Made by a program: the position numbers and the translations under genes
Part shown: positions 17,148 to 24,881 of the stretch, piece by piece
Numbering within the stretch: position 1 is the first letter of the stretch
Layout of the letters: every line of letters starts with the position of its first letter
Assembly: GCA_937982515.1 (NCBI GenBank)
Contig: CALJMB010000025.1
Coordinates: forward strand, 1 to 42,160
DNA: 42,160 nt
Source: an uncultured Balneolaceae bacterium
GTDB lineage: Bacteria; Bacteroidota; Rhodothermia; Balneolales; Balneolaceae
Direction: 5' to 3'
The notes under the pieces: model-generated
Database searches by the model: none
Seen by the model: only the letters and a program-made list of their open reading frames with translations
Told to the model about the DNA's origin: nothing

Positions 17148-17254
17148 GGACGTAATCCATAATGCGTGAGGATGAGTCTTTACGCATTGCGGATTCCGCA
17201 TCACAAATTGTACTTAGCCAACTATTATTCTATTTAACTAAAAACCATCCCCAC

Positions 17255-18292
17255 ATGAAGCTGGATTTATCAAATCATTCACATCGGCGCTACAATCCGT
17301 TGACAGGGGAGTGGATACAGGTAAGTCCCCACAGAACCAAACGGCCCTGGCAGGGTAAAGAAGAAAACCAAGACAAAGAAGCCAGGCCAGAATACGATCC
17401 GGGCTGCTACCTTTGTCCCGGTAACGAGCGGGCCGGGGGAGCTACTAATCCGGAGTATGAAGGAACCTTTGCCTTCACCAATGACTTCAGTGCTTTACAA
17501 GCCGATGCACCTTCAGTAACCAGCAATCATAACGACTTGTTAATAGCCAAAGGTGAGAAAGGTATCTGCCGCGTTATCTGCTTCTCTCCTCGCCACGACC
17601 TGACACTGCCGGAAATGGAAGTGAGCCAGATACGGCAGGTGGTAGATCTCTGGTGCAGAGAATACAGGGAGCTGGGCGATAAAGACTACATAAATTATGT
17701 GCAGATTTTTGAAAACAAGGGAGAAATCATGGGGTGCAGCAATCCCCATCCGCACGGACAGATCTGGGCCCAGGAAACCATACCGGACGAACCGGCTAAA
17801 GAACTCAAACAGTTTACGGCTTATTTTGAGGAGCACGGTTCAACCCTGTTGGAGGATTATCTCGCTCTCGAGCTGGAACTGGACGAGCGTGTGGTAGCCC
17901 AAAACAGTCACTTCGCTGTGGTGGTACCATTTTGGGCATTCTGGCCCTTTGAAACCCTCGTGATCAGCAAGCGGCCTTTTGCACGGTTTACCGATATGAA
18001 TGACAAAGAAAAAGATGGCCTGGCGGACATTATCCGGCAACTGACCATCAAGTACGATAACATATTTAATATATCCTTTCCCTACTCGGCGGGCTTCCAT
18101 CCGGCCCCTACCGATGGAAAAGAGTATCCGCAATGGCACTTTCACATGCACTTCTACCCACCGCTGCTGCGATCGGCTACCGTTAAAAAATTCAGGGTGG
18201 GTTATGAAATGCTGGGAAGCCCCCAGCGGGATATTACAGCTGAGTCGGCCGCTCAATTGTTAGCCGATTTGCCGGTAGTCCGCTCATTCTGA
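17255..18292 (+). CDS. galT: Galactose-1-phosphate uridylyltransferase
   Basis: 345 residues from ATG 17255. The frame is open further upstream to 17162, but the extension is unlike the family, and MKLDLSNHSHRRYNPLTGEW is the usual beginning. Zinc-ligand cysteines are Cys51 and Cys54 (CYLCPGNERA). The catalytic HPH triad is in SNPHPHGQIW, with nucleophile His167. The C-terminal QWHFHMHFYPP provides further metal and substrate ligands. It exchanges UMP between UDP-glucose and galactose-1-phosphate. The UDP-galactose epimerase gene needed to complete the cycle is not in this window. It is the last gene of the gal operon; an array of short hairpin repeats follows. Confidence 0.97.
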   Translation: MKLDLSNHSHRRYNPLTGEWIQVSPHRTKRPWQGKEENQDKEARPEYDPGCYLCPGNERAGGATNPEYEGTFAFTNDFSALQADAPSVTSNHNDLLIAKGEKGICRVICFSPRHDLTLPEMEVSQIRQVVDLWCREYRELGDKDYINYVQIFENKGEIMGCSNPHPHGQIWAQETIPDEPAKELKQFTAYFEEHGSTLLEDYLALELELDERVVAQNSHFAVVVPFWAFWPFETLVISKRPFARFTDMNDKEKDGLADIIRQLTIKYDNIFNISFPYSAGFHPAPTDGKEYPQWHFHMHFYPPLLRSATVKKFRVGYEMLGSPQRDITAESAAQLLADLPVVRSF

Positions 18293-18632
18293 TAGGTATT
18301 CTTTATCACGATGCAGGGGCACTCGCACGGCCTTTGAATGCCATTGTCTCTATTTAGTCCCGTCCTAAATAAAGGGCAGGGTTATTGGCATACTCCTGAC
18401 AGGATTCATCTAACCTCTTGTATAGCTCATTTATTCTATATACAGGGCTCCGATAGCCTGTCGGCTACCCTCATACCCCTGTTCCGGCAGGGAGCGCACC
18501 CCTGTCCCGGTAGGGAGCAGGCCCCTGCTCCGGTAGGGAGCACACCCCTGCTCCGGTAGGGAGCAGCACCCTGTCCCTGGAGTACGGAAAATTTGTTGAT
18601 CAGGACCTATTCCCAGTTCCCAACTATCTGTT
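18293..18632. other. Gap between galT and a convergent oxidoreductase gene
   Basis: No gene is seen. The sequence 18360-18475 has no clear structure. The part 18476-18580 is a GC-rich tandem hairpin array, listed separately. A 73-codon open frame across the array is a by-product of the repeats. Confidence 0.65.
18476..18580. repeat. 23-bp tandem repeat array, each unit a small hairpin
   Basis: Four units of 23-24 bp (starts 18476, 18499, 18522, 18545) and a decayed fifth. The consensus is CCCCTGCTCCGGTAGGGAGC plus three variable bases. Each unit can fold as TGCTCC / loop GGTAG / GGAGCA. Unit 1 keeps the stem with wobble pairs. The array lies between convergent genes, so it could help end transcripts from both sides, or be a selfish extragenic repeat. 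Confidence 0.75.
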
Positions 18633-19877
18633 TCAGCTAAAAAGAACTTCCGCCCCCTTACCCTGGGAGATCAGAGACTTATAGCTTTCGAGTTCGCTTT
18701 GGATACCGGTGTCGGTAAGATCTAGGGTCTCGCCGCGCTCGGCGGCCATATACGCAGCCTGGCACATCCGGGTTATTTCCAGCCCGTACTCCCAATTAAG
18801 ATATCCGTCTTTCCCCTCCAGAAACGAATCGCGCATATTCCCTAGTTCGCCCACATATCCGTACAGATCGGCTTCGTTTGGCTGAACAGTGAGCAGCCCC
18901 CTGGATGAAGTAGATTTCTCAAGCGCTTTTTCAGTGTCTGCCGCGGCCTCGGCGGCGGCATCGCCGATAAATATCTCCAGGGGAGATTGCAGCGTGTTTA
19001 CTTCCATACCGTACCCGGGCCCCAGGGCGCCCATGGTAATACGCAGGCCTTGTTTATCATACATCCAGGAGTTGGTAAATTGTGCCTTGGCCAGCTGGCC
19101 GCTTTCGGGATTCCTGAACGTTATGATGCCCGTACAGAAATCTTCGGCGGGTGTTTTGGAATAATCGACTCCGTATCGTTCTTTGAGCTCTTTGCGGTAT
19201 TCAGGCTGTCCCCACTTCAGCAGCGAGGTATCGGCCTGAACCGATATGGGTTCCATGAATGCAGGGGGTTTTCCGGGAGGGGTAAGCATATGTCTGCAGC
19301 TGGCAATACTGTGGCAGCCCATGTCTGAGAGCGCTCCGCCGCCTTGCCGCACCGGATCCCAGAACCAGGAGCTGTGAGGACCGGAGTGTTCTTCCGTACT
19401 CTGTGCAAGAACAATATTACCCACACTCTCCATCTGGGGTTTGAGTTGCTCCAGTCCTTTATTGATGGCGCTCATAAAAAGCTGATTCTCGAAGTATGCA
19501 GTGGGCAGCTGCAGTTCTCCGGCAAGTTGTACCATGCGCCGCGCCTCGGCAATATTTCTTCCCAGGGGCTTTTCGCAGATAACACCTGTGAGCTCAACCC
19601 CGCTTCTGACAGCCTCGGCGATTTCTTCCATAACAGCCACGCGGGTATGGTTGGGGGAAAGGATAGCAACCGCATCGCTCTGCTCACATACTTCCCGAAT
19701 TGTTTTATACACCTTGCAGTCTCCCAGGCCATTGTCGCGGGCGAATCTGGCCAGTTTATCTGACCCCCGCCGTTCGTATAAGGCCGTTAATTCTAAATGT
19801 CTTACCTGTTTCATGGCAAGTGCCATGAACTGAGCGATGAATCCCGATCCGATAAACCCAATTTTTAGTGATTTCAT
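18633..19877 (-). CDS. Gfo/Idh/MocA-family NAD(P)-dependent oxidoreductase
   Basis: 414 residues. The N-terminal Rossmann fold has GFIGSGFIAQF (residues 7-17). It is followed by the family EKP motif in ICEKPLGRN (Glu102-Lys103-Pro104) and the substrate-side motif GGGALSDMGCHSI (Asp183, His187). The C-terminal alpha/beta domain is complete. No signal peptide is present, so it is cytoplasmic. Members oxidise or reduce sugars, inositols or related polyols; the substrate here is unknown. It is transcribed toward the gal operon, so it is not co-transcribed with it. A role in sugar acid or sugar alcohol use would suit the neighbourhood but is only inferred. Confidence 0.92.
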   Translation of the reverse strand: MKSLKIGFIGSGFIAQFMALAMKQVRHLELTALYERRGSDKLARFARDNGLGDCKVYKTIREVCEQSDAVAILSPNHTRVAVMEEIAEAVRSGVELTGVICEKPLGRNIAEARRMVQLAGELQLPTAYFENQLFMSAINKGLEQLKPQMESVGNIVLAQSTEEHSGPHSSWFWDPVRQGGGALSDMGCHSIASCRHMLTPPGKPPAFMEPISVQADTSLLKWGQPEYRKELKERYGVDYSKTPAEDFCTGIITFRNPESGQLAKAQFTNSWMYDKQGLRITMGALGPGYGMEVNTLQSPLEIFIGDAAAEAAADTEKALEKSTSSRGLLTVQPNEADLYGYVGELGNMRDSFLEGKDGYLNWEYGLEITRMCQAAYMAAERGETLDLTDTGIQSELESYKSLISQGKGAEVLFS

Positions 19878-20043
19878 AGACTATTATTAGTTAACATTAA
19901 TAACATACTGACACGGTGTTCGATTCATACTGCCGATATGATTATTAGATGAAGACTGCCGAGGGATGACCAATACTTAGGAAGCCTCTGTTCTGGTCAA
20001 AGATCTTTATTTGAGCTGAAATGCCGGAGGGGAAAATAAACAG

Positions 20044-21174
20044 CTACGATCCCTCGCGGGAGCGGATGTTGTAGATATTGCCAGATTTTTTACCCACTAC
20101 TGTGTAATAGGAGACGGCCTTCTCATTATCTTTGATCCTGGCCTGTTTCAGTTCTGAAGTTTCGAAGGCATGTGCAACCAGCTCGCGCGTTTTTTCGCTT
20201 ATAACAATGGAGTTTGGCACCTGTTTGCTGATGGTTTCCATCCGGGATGCCATATTTACGGTATCCCCAATAACCGTATATTCCATGTAATCATCCGTTC
20301 CCACATTTCCCGCAACTACTTCTCCGCTGTTGATACCAATTCCTATCTTAATCTCTGTACCGAGTATCTCTGCATATCTGAGGTTAATATCATGCAGTTT
20401 GTCGACCATGTCAAGCGCTGCCGAGACTGCGTTTACATGGTTGTCTATATAAGAAACAGGGGCGCCAAAAACAGCCAGGAGTCCATCGCCCATATACTTA
20501 TTAACCGTTCCCTTATTTCTATGGATGCATTCGGTAATCGCTTGCCAGTAGTTATTCAGAAACTCGACAACTTCACCCGGGCGTAACTTCGAAGCAAAAC
20601 GGGTAAAGCCACGAATATCGGCAAACAAAACGGAGACCACCCGCGATTCGCCGGAACGTGGAGATTGCTTGTCTTTTGAACCCATGCTCCGGGATATTAC
20701 TTCGGCGGGGACGTATTTCTTAAACAGCCGAAGGACATCCTCCTGATTCGCTTTGGTTTCGTTGAGCTCTTTGGATAGTTTACGGTTTTGGTATTCTACT
20801 TCGCTCAGCCTCAGAGCTCCGTTCAGTGTCATTCTCAATTCCTCTTTGCGGCAGGGATAGTGCACATACCAGTAGAGAAGTCCGTTTTCAACAGCCTGAT
20901 CAAGCGAGGCGGTATCTTCGGTTTCATTCAGAATCACTTTCTTGATATGAGGAAAAGAAGGAGCGATGCTTTCACAGAACTGCAGCCCCGTCATCTCATT
21001 CATTTGTTGTTTTGCCACCACTACATGTATATCATAATCCTGCAGAATTGTGTGCGCCTCATGGATGGCAGAGGCTGTAAATACATTATAGCCACGCACA
21101 AATTCCGTGCGGAGTTGGTGTAGTTCGGGCTCCTTATCCGAGACAAATAATATGTTGCCGCTGTTTTGATACAT
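20044..21174 (-). CDS. Class III adenylate cyclase with a degenerate N-terminal receiver domain
   Basis: 376 residues from ATG 21174; an upstream in-frame extension to 21249 is unlikely. Residues 1-120 look like a response-regulator receiver (ILFVSDKEPEL). However, the phospho-acceptor Asp position reads Lys55 (VVVAKQQMNEMTG) and the conserved Lys position reads Tyr106 (YVHYPCRKEEL), so phosphorylation seems lost. A coiled linker follows (about 121-150). The cyclase domain, about 176-330, is intact: metal-binding Asp186 (FADIRGF) and Asp230 (KYMGDG), substrate-specifying Lys226 and Thr300, and transition-state Asn307 and Arg311 (GDTVNMASRM). These favour ATP over GTP. It is predicted to make cAMP in the cytosol, controlled by partner binding rather than phosphotransfer. 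Confidence 0.9.
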   Translation of the reverse strand: MYQNSGNILFVSDKEPELHQLRTEFVRGYNVFTASAIHEAHTILQDYDIHVVVAKQQMNEMTGLQFCESIAPSFPHIKKVILNETEDTASLDQAVENGLLYWYVHYPCRKEELRMTLNGALRLSEVEYQNRKLSKELNETKANQEDVLRLFKKYVPAEVISRSMGSKDKQSPRSGESRVVSVLFADIRGFTRFASKLRPGEVVEFLNNYWQAITECIHRNKGTVNKYMGDGLLAVFGAPVSYIDNHVNAVSAALDMVDKLHDINLRYAEILGTEIKIGIGINSGEVVAGNVGTDDYMEYTVIGDTVNMASRMETISKQVPNSIVISEKTRELVAHAFETSELKQARIKDNEKAVSYYTVVGKKSGNIYNIRSREGS

Positions 21175-21534
21175 TAAACGCAATCTAAGGATATAAATAA
21201 CAGCAAAAAAGGCCATTTCTTTGCTCCGGGCAGGCAAGGTTACTTGCATATGGAAATACTGGAAACACTATGGAGTGCTCTGCGGAGGTATAGGATATAT
21301 GGCCCGGGGCGCTGGCTTTCCATAAAGGGAATCCGGATACAGTGGATGGCGCCGGTCCAGGCCGATCATGATATTCAATGCAGCATCGGTGCTCGCCGGC
21401 TCATCTCACTGATCCGATCACTTCGAGTGATCGGATCAGTGGAAAGGACGCGTTGCATCATCTGCGCATATCCGCTTTATCCGCCCTACCCACGTTCTAT
21501 ACAAACGACACGACAGTATACAGTTGACGCGACC
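21175..21534. other. Non-coding gap with a long perfect palindrome
   Basis: No credible gene. The main feature is the 35-nt hairpin at 21407-21441. The 21175-21406 and 21442-21534 stretches show no further clear structure. An open frame on the plus strand across the palindrome lacks family-like sequence. Confidence 0.6.
21407..21441. repeat. Perfect 16-bp inverted repeat with 3-nt loop
   Basis: CACTGATCCGATCACT (21407-21422), loop TCG, then AGTGATCGGATCAGTG (21426-21441). It lies 94 bp beyond the stop of the minus-strand gene at 21535. It may therefore be its transcript 3' end, although no T-run follows on that strand. Confidence 0.85.
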
Positions 21535-22098
21535 CTAGATCATGAGATCCAAAAGATAATCCACCTGCTGTTGTTCCGTTTGCCTGACAAGGTTGGCTGA
21601 AGCATCTGCCTCCATCTCCTTTGGTATTTCACGTTCCGTTCCCTCATCCTGCATTTTAGCCCATAGATGGTGGTAGCGTGCCGCCTGTGTAGCTCCTTCA
21701 TAAGCATCGGGATTTATACATTCTCTGCTTGCCAGGAAAGCAGGTGCTTTTTGGGATCCCTGCCTCAGCCCAACCGTATCTGTGGCTACAGCGATACCTT
21801 CGGTTTCATCATAGAGTTTTTTTAACTCGGCGGCGTCGGTTTCACCCTGAATGGCTTGTTCCGCTAATGCGATTAGCTTGTTTTGCAGGGGCTTGATCCG
21901 CTTATTGGTTTGATGGGCACACCAGACAGCGAATTTTCTTAGCTTAGCTGTTTCCCCCTTTTGGTTCAGGTAGCTCAGAATGGAAGTAACCCGGTCCTTT
22001 TTCTCCTTTACCTTTTCACCCGTTTCCCCATCAATAACCGTAATCTGATGGCGCTCTTCATCATATACATAAATATAGTTTTGACTTCGTGCTTTCAT
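21535..22098 (-). CDS. Hypothetical cytoplasmic protein
   Basis: 187 residues, not recognised. It begins MKARSQNYIYVYDEERHQITVIDGETG, a short beta-hairpin-like opening with a DGETGE turn. The rest is strongly charged and helix-prone, including NKRIKPLQNKLIALAEQAI and AAELKKLYDE. No signal peptide, membrane segment or known catalytic motif is seen. The codon pattern and length look like a real gene, supported by the absence of competing frames. It is flanked by palindromic non-coding DNA on both sides and seems to be a single-gene unit. Confidence 0.6.
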   Translation of the reverse strand: MKARSQNYIYVYDEERHQITVIDGETGEKVKEKKDRVTSILSYLNQKGETAKLRKFAVWCAHQTNKRIKPLQNKLIALAEQAIQGETDAAELKKLYDETEGIAVATDTVGLRQGSQKAPAFLASRECINPDAYEGATQAARYHHLWAKMQDEGTEREIPKEMEADASANLVRQTEQQQVDYLLDLMI

Positions 22099-22211
22099 AG
22101 GCTTAACCTAAGCAAATTTATAATAAGAAATCAGGTTCGCAGATTATCTCTTATCATTTATTATGTAACGGATTGCAGCCTGGAAGTATTCCGGGGCTAT
22201 CTCTGGCATAG

Positions 22212-22311
22212 CCCTTTCGTATAAAGGTCCGCCGATCCCGGCATAACCCAGACAGGGTTCCAAACTCTGTCTGGGTTATGCCGGAGGCAAAGTTCATATC
22301 CGGACAGAACG
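22212..22311. repeat. Dispersed palindromic repeat, copy 1
   Basis: About 100 bp, matching copy 2 at 26647-26745 along its whole length. The core hairpin has perfect 18-bp arms, CCGGCATAACCCAGACAG (22238-22255) and CTGTCTGGGTTATGCCGG (22267-22284), around an 11-nt loop containing GTTCCAAAC. Conserved flanks are TTCGTATAAA on the left and ATATCC-GACAGA on the right. It lies 86 bp before the MFS gene. Confidence 0.85.
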
Positions 22312-22396
22312 CAACAGCCCTTGCTCCAAAGGGTGTGGCCTATGGCGGTAATACTTCATTTAACTGTGCCAAACTCGTTAAATACTCTTTTTAAAA

Positions 22397-23674
22397 ATGG
22401 ATAGAACAACTACAAGAACAGTTTCAGGGTGGAATTTGTTTTCCTGGGCTCTGTATGATTGGGCAAACAGTGCCTATTTTGCGGTGATTCAGACGTTCGT
22501 ATTTGCTACGTATTTCATCCAATCTGTTGCGGAGAATGAAACGGTTGGCAGCGCTCAATGGGGAAATACCATCAGCGCCGCCGGCCTTGTAATAGCTGTT
22601 TCCGGGCCTTTTTTGGGAGCTTTTGCAGATCAGTTGGGCCGCCGGAAGCCATGGATTATAGTTTTTAGTTTGTTGTGTGTTTTCAGCACCGCTGCTCTTT
22701 GGTTTGTAGCGCCTTCCAATCACTTCCTGTTACTGGCTCTGTTACTCGTTTTCCTGGGTACGGTAGGATCGGAAAGCGCGATTATCTTTTATAACGCCAT
22801 GCTTCCCGACCTGGTATCGGGGAAGCGTATGGGAAGGTGGTCGGGTTGGGCCTGGGGACTCGGCTACGCGGGCGGACTGGTATGCCTGATCATCGCATTA
22901 TTCGGATTCGTTGATGTGGAGCAGCCTCCTTTCGGACTGGATACAGCAACCGCAGAACATATACGCGCTACCTTTGTACTGGTAGCGGTATGGTATCTCA
23001 TTTTTTCCCTGCCACTGTTTTTTGTAACGCCAGATACGCGTCCGACAGGTCTGGGAATGAAAAGCGCCCTTAAAGAGGGCTGGCGGCAACTGCGGGACTC
23101 TGTTACAAATATTCGGTCCTATAAAAATATATTCCAGTTTTTGATAGCGCGGATGGTATTCATAGACGCCCTGGCAACTGTATTTGCTTTTGGGGGAATA
23201 TATGCCGCCGGAACATTCGGAATGACTGCGCGCGACGTGCTCCTTTTCGGGATCGGGCTTAACCTGACAGCGGGTATCGGGGCGGCTGCATTTGCCTGGA
23301 TAGATGATTTTTTCGGCAGCAGGCGCACCATTCTGATTTCTCTTGCAGGTTTAATCGTTTCCACCTCGGCCGTGCTACTGGTAACTTCCCGGCTTTGGTT
23401 TTGGGTATTCGGGCTTCTGTTGGGGATATTTGTCGGGCCTGTACAGGCAGCCAGCCGGACATATATGGGAAGGATAGCACCCGAAGAGATGCGAAGCCAG
23501 ATGTTTGGGTTATTCGCCTTGTCGGGAAAGGTTACAGCGTTTGCAGGCCCCTTTCTGGTAGGGTGGCTTACCCTGCTAGCAGGAAGCCAACGCATAGGAA
23601 TGAGTGTTATAGTGGCGCTGTTTATAACCGGATTTATACTGATGTGGAGAATACCAGACGCTGTGGAGGATTAA
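22397..23674 (+). CDS. UMF1-type major facilitator transporter
   Basis: 425 residues with about 12 membrane segments. The opening SWALYDWANSAYFAVIQTFVFATYF is the signature of the bacterial UMF1 (Atg22-like) MFS family. The MFS loop motif GAFADQLGRRKPW follows helix 2, and the second half repeats the fold (FAWIDDFFGSRRTILIS). It is an inner-membrane transporter of unknown substrate; proposed substrates for the family include nutrients and amino acids, with no general rule. It is a single gene between a palindromic repeat and the Hc1 gene. Confidence 0.9.
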   Translation: MDRTTTRTVSGWNLFSWALYDWANSAYFAVIQTFVFATYFIQSVAENETVGSAQWGNTISAAGLVIAVSGPFLGAFADQLGRRKPWIIVFSLLCVFSTAALWFVAPSNHFLLLALLLVFLGTVGSESAIIFYNAMLPDLVSGKRMGRWSGWAWGLGYAGGLVCLIIALFGFVDVEQPPFGLDTATAEHIRATFVLVAVWYLIFSLPLFFVTPDTRPTGLGMKSALKEGWRQLRDSVTNIRSYKNIFQFLIARMVFIDALATVFAFGGIYAAGTFGMTARDVLLFGIGLNLTAGIGAAAFAWIDDFFGSRRTILISLAGLIVSTSAVLLVTSRLWFWVFGLLLGIFVGPVQAASRTYMGRIAPEEMRSQMFGLFALSGKVTAFAGPFLVGWLTLLAGSQRIGMSVIVALFITGFILMWRIPDAVED

Positions 23675-23856
23675 AAAGTGGTTAATTGTGTCGATAATAC
23701 AGTTATAATTGCAAATTGATCAAAAAAATAGATGTTTTTTGCAATCAAAATGCTAAATTAGGTGCCAGACAATTTTAGATAATTGGTCTGTCAGAGTTCA
23801 TTAAGTTGTGTTGGGGAAAATTCCTGCACTTAATCTTTAACTAAGCGAGAAAATAA

Positions 23857-24033
23857 ATGAGTAGATTTGATGATATTAAAAACCTTGTCGAAAGCTTCGA
23901 AGCCGATATGGTTAAATTTTATGAAAAGGGAAATAAGGCTGCGGGAACACGTGCACGTAAAGGGCTTCAGGAGTTGAGAAAATTAGCTCAGGAAGTACGC
24001 CTTGAAATCCAGGACATTAAAAACAAGTCATAA
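23857..24033 (+). CDS. Histone H1-like DNA-binding protein (Hc1 family)
   Basis: 58 residues, too short for a standard open-frame listing. It begins MSRFDDIKNLVESFEADMVKF and continues YEKGNKAAGTRARKGLQELRK, then ends with a basic helix (LEIQDIKNKS). The KGNKAAGTRARKGLQELRKL block is the hallmark of the small Bacteroidota Hc1-like proteins, which are widely conserved and thought to bind and compact DNA. A classic terminator follows 33 bp after the stop, so it is monocistronic and probably well expressed. A 182-bp leader region precedes it. Confidence 0.92.
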   Translation: MSRFDDIKNLVESFEADMVKFYEKGNKAAGTRARKGLQELRKLAQEVRLEIQDIKNKS

Positions 24034-24066
24034 TTATTTTAAGAATATTGTATTGTGATTTGATAG

Positions 24067-24098
24067 CAAAAGCCACGTAAATGTGGCTTTTGTTTTTT
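24067..24098 (+). terminator. Rho-independent terminator of the Hc1 gene
   Basis: CAAAAGCCAC (24067-24076), loop GTAAAT, GTGGCTTTTG (24083-24092), then six T (24093-24098). A textbook plus-strand terminator. Confidence 0.93.
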
Positions 24099-24160
24099 CG
24101 GCCTGATTTTTCTAAAACATTCACTTACGGTACATGTCTGAAACAGGCTAATTCAACAAA

Positions 24161-24188
24161 AAGCACCGGCTCTTTACAGCCGGTGCTT
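24161..24188 (-). terminator. Rho-independent terminator for the minus-strand gene at 24354
   Basis: AAGCACCGGCT (24161-24171), loop CTTTAC, AGCCGGTGCTT (24178-24188). Read on the minus strand, the stem runs straight into TTTTTGTTG. It lies about 165 bp beyond the stop of the CarboxypepD_reg gene; the stretch between has no gene. Confidence 0.8.
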
Positions 24189-24353
24189 ATACACATTCTG
24201 TTTCATCCTGTCGTAATAGCAGGAACTGCTGATGAGCGACTGAGTACCGGAGCAGCCTCCGCGGTCATCGGTCACCCGTCTGCTTCAGGCATACCGATAA
24301 TATGAATCGGAATCCGTATCCGTATCACATTCATCTATAACCCGCCGGTGTAC

Positions 24354-24755
24354 TTATTTCATGGGTTGAAGCTCGATAGTCAGCTGCGAATCTTGTTTAA
24401 GATTTATATCGCGTTCCCACGTCTCATAATCTTCAAAGTCAATCATAACGGTGTACTCGCCGGGCGGTAATTCCATAAATGAGAATTCTCCCTGATCATC
24501 TGTGGTTTCTTCTATAATGCCTCCCGGATCTTGCTGTATCCGTTGGGCACCAGATTTTACGTCAGGGTTAGTCATTTCAATTTTTACGTCTGACAATGCT
24601 TCTCCGGTGTTGGCGTCAACAACTTTTCCGGTCAACTGGTAGAGATCCATTTTCTCCATTTGTTCCCGTACCTGCGCCTGGGCAACAGAGGCTGCCAGCC
24701 CCATGACCAGCATCAAGATAAATGGAAAAAACAGGGGGTGCTTTAGATGTGTCAT
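24354..24755 (-). CDS. Small exported protein with a carboxypeptidase regulatory-like domain
   Basis: 133 residues. A signal peptide covers about 1-27 (FILMLVMGLAASVAQAQ). One CarboxypepD_reg-type beta-sandwich follows (LTGKVVDANTGEALSDVKIEM, then FSFMELPPGEYTVMIDFEDYE). Such domains are common as parts of TonB-dependent transporters or surface proteins; here one stands alone, so it is likely periplasmic. No partner is obvious: the neighbours are the Hc1 gene (opposite strand) and a desaturase gene upstream on the same strand, 126 bp away. Function is unknown beyond the fold. Confidence 0.82.
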   Translation of the reverse strand: MTHLKHPLFFPFILMLVMGLAASVAQAQVREQMEKMDLYQLTGKVVDANTGEALSDVKIEMTNPDVKSGAQRIQQDPGGIIEETTDDQGEFSFMELPPGEYTVMIDFEDYETWERDINLKQDSQLTIELQPMK

Positions 24756-24881
24756 AATTGTGTCCCTCGATGATTTTTTAGTAACTGGTTTGTTACTTTG
24801 TAGACGAGGGACTACCTATTTGTTCCGTATTCCTGCCTGGATGGGGACGCCCGGAAACAGCTATGCTAAGAACTCAAGCCA

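Noticed and set aside
17162..17254. N-terminal extension of galT
   Set aside because: The 31 added residues are unlike any GalT, and the region contains small palindromes; the ATG at 17255 gives a normal N-terminus.
18338..18559. 73-codon open frame over the tandem hairpin array
   Set aside because: The C-terminal part is just the translated 23-bp repeat; no ribosome site or family-like sequence.
18476..18580. Possible CRISPR array
   Set aside because: Units are 23 bp and directly adjacent without spacers, and no cas genes are present.
21244..21600. 118-codon plus-strand open frame
   Set aside because: It runs through the perfect palindrome and overlaps the 3' end of a better-supported minus-strand gene.
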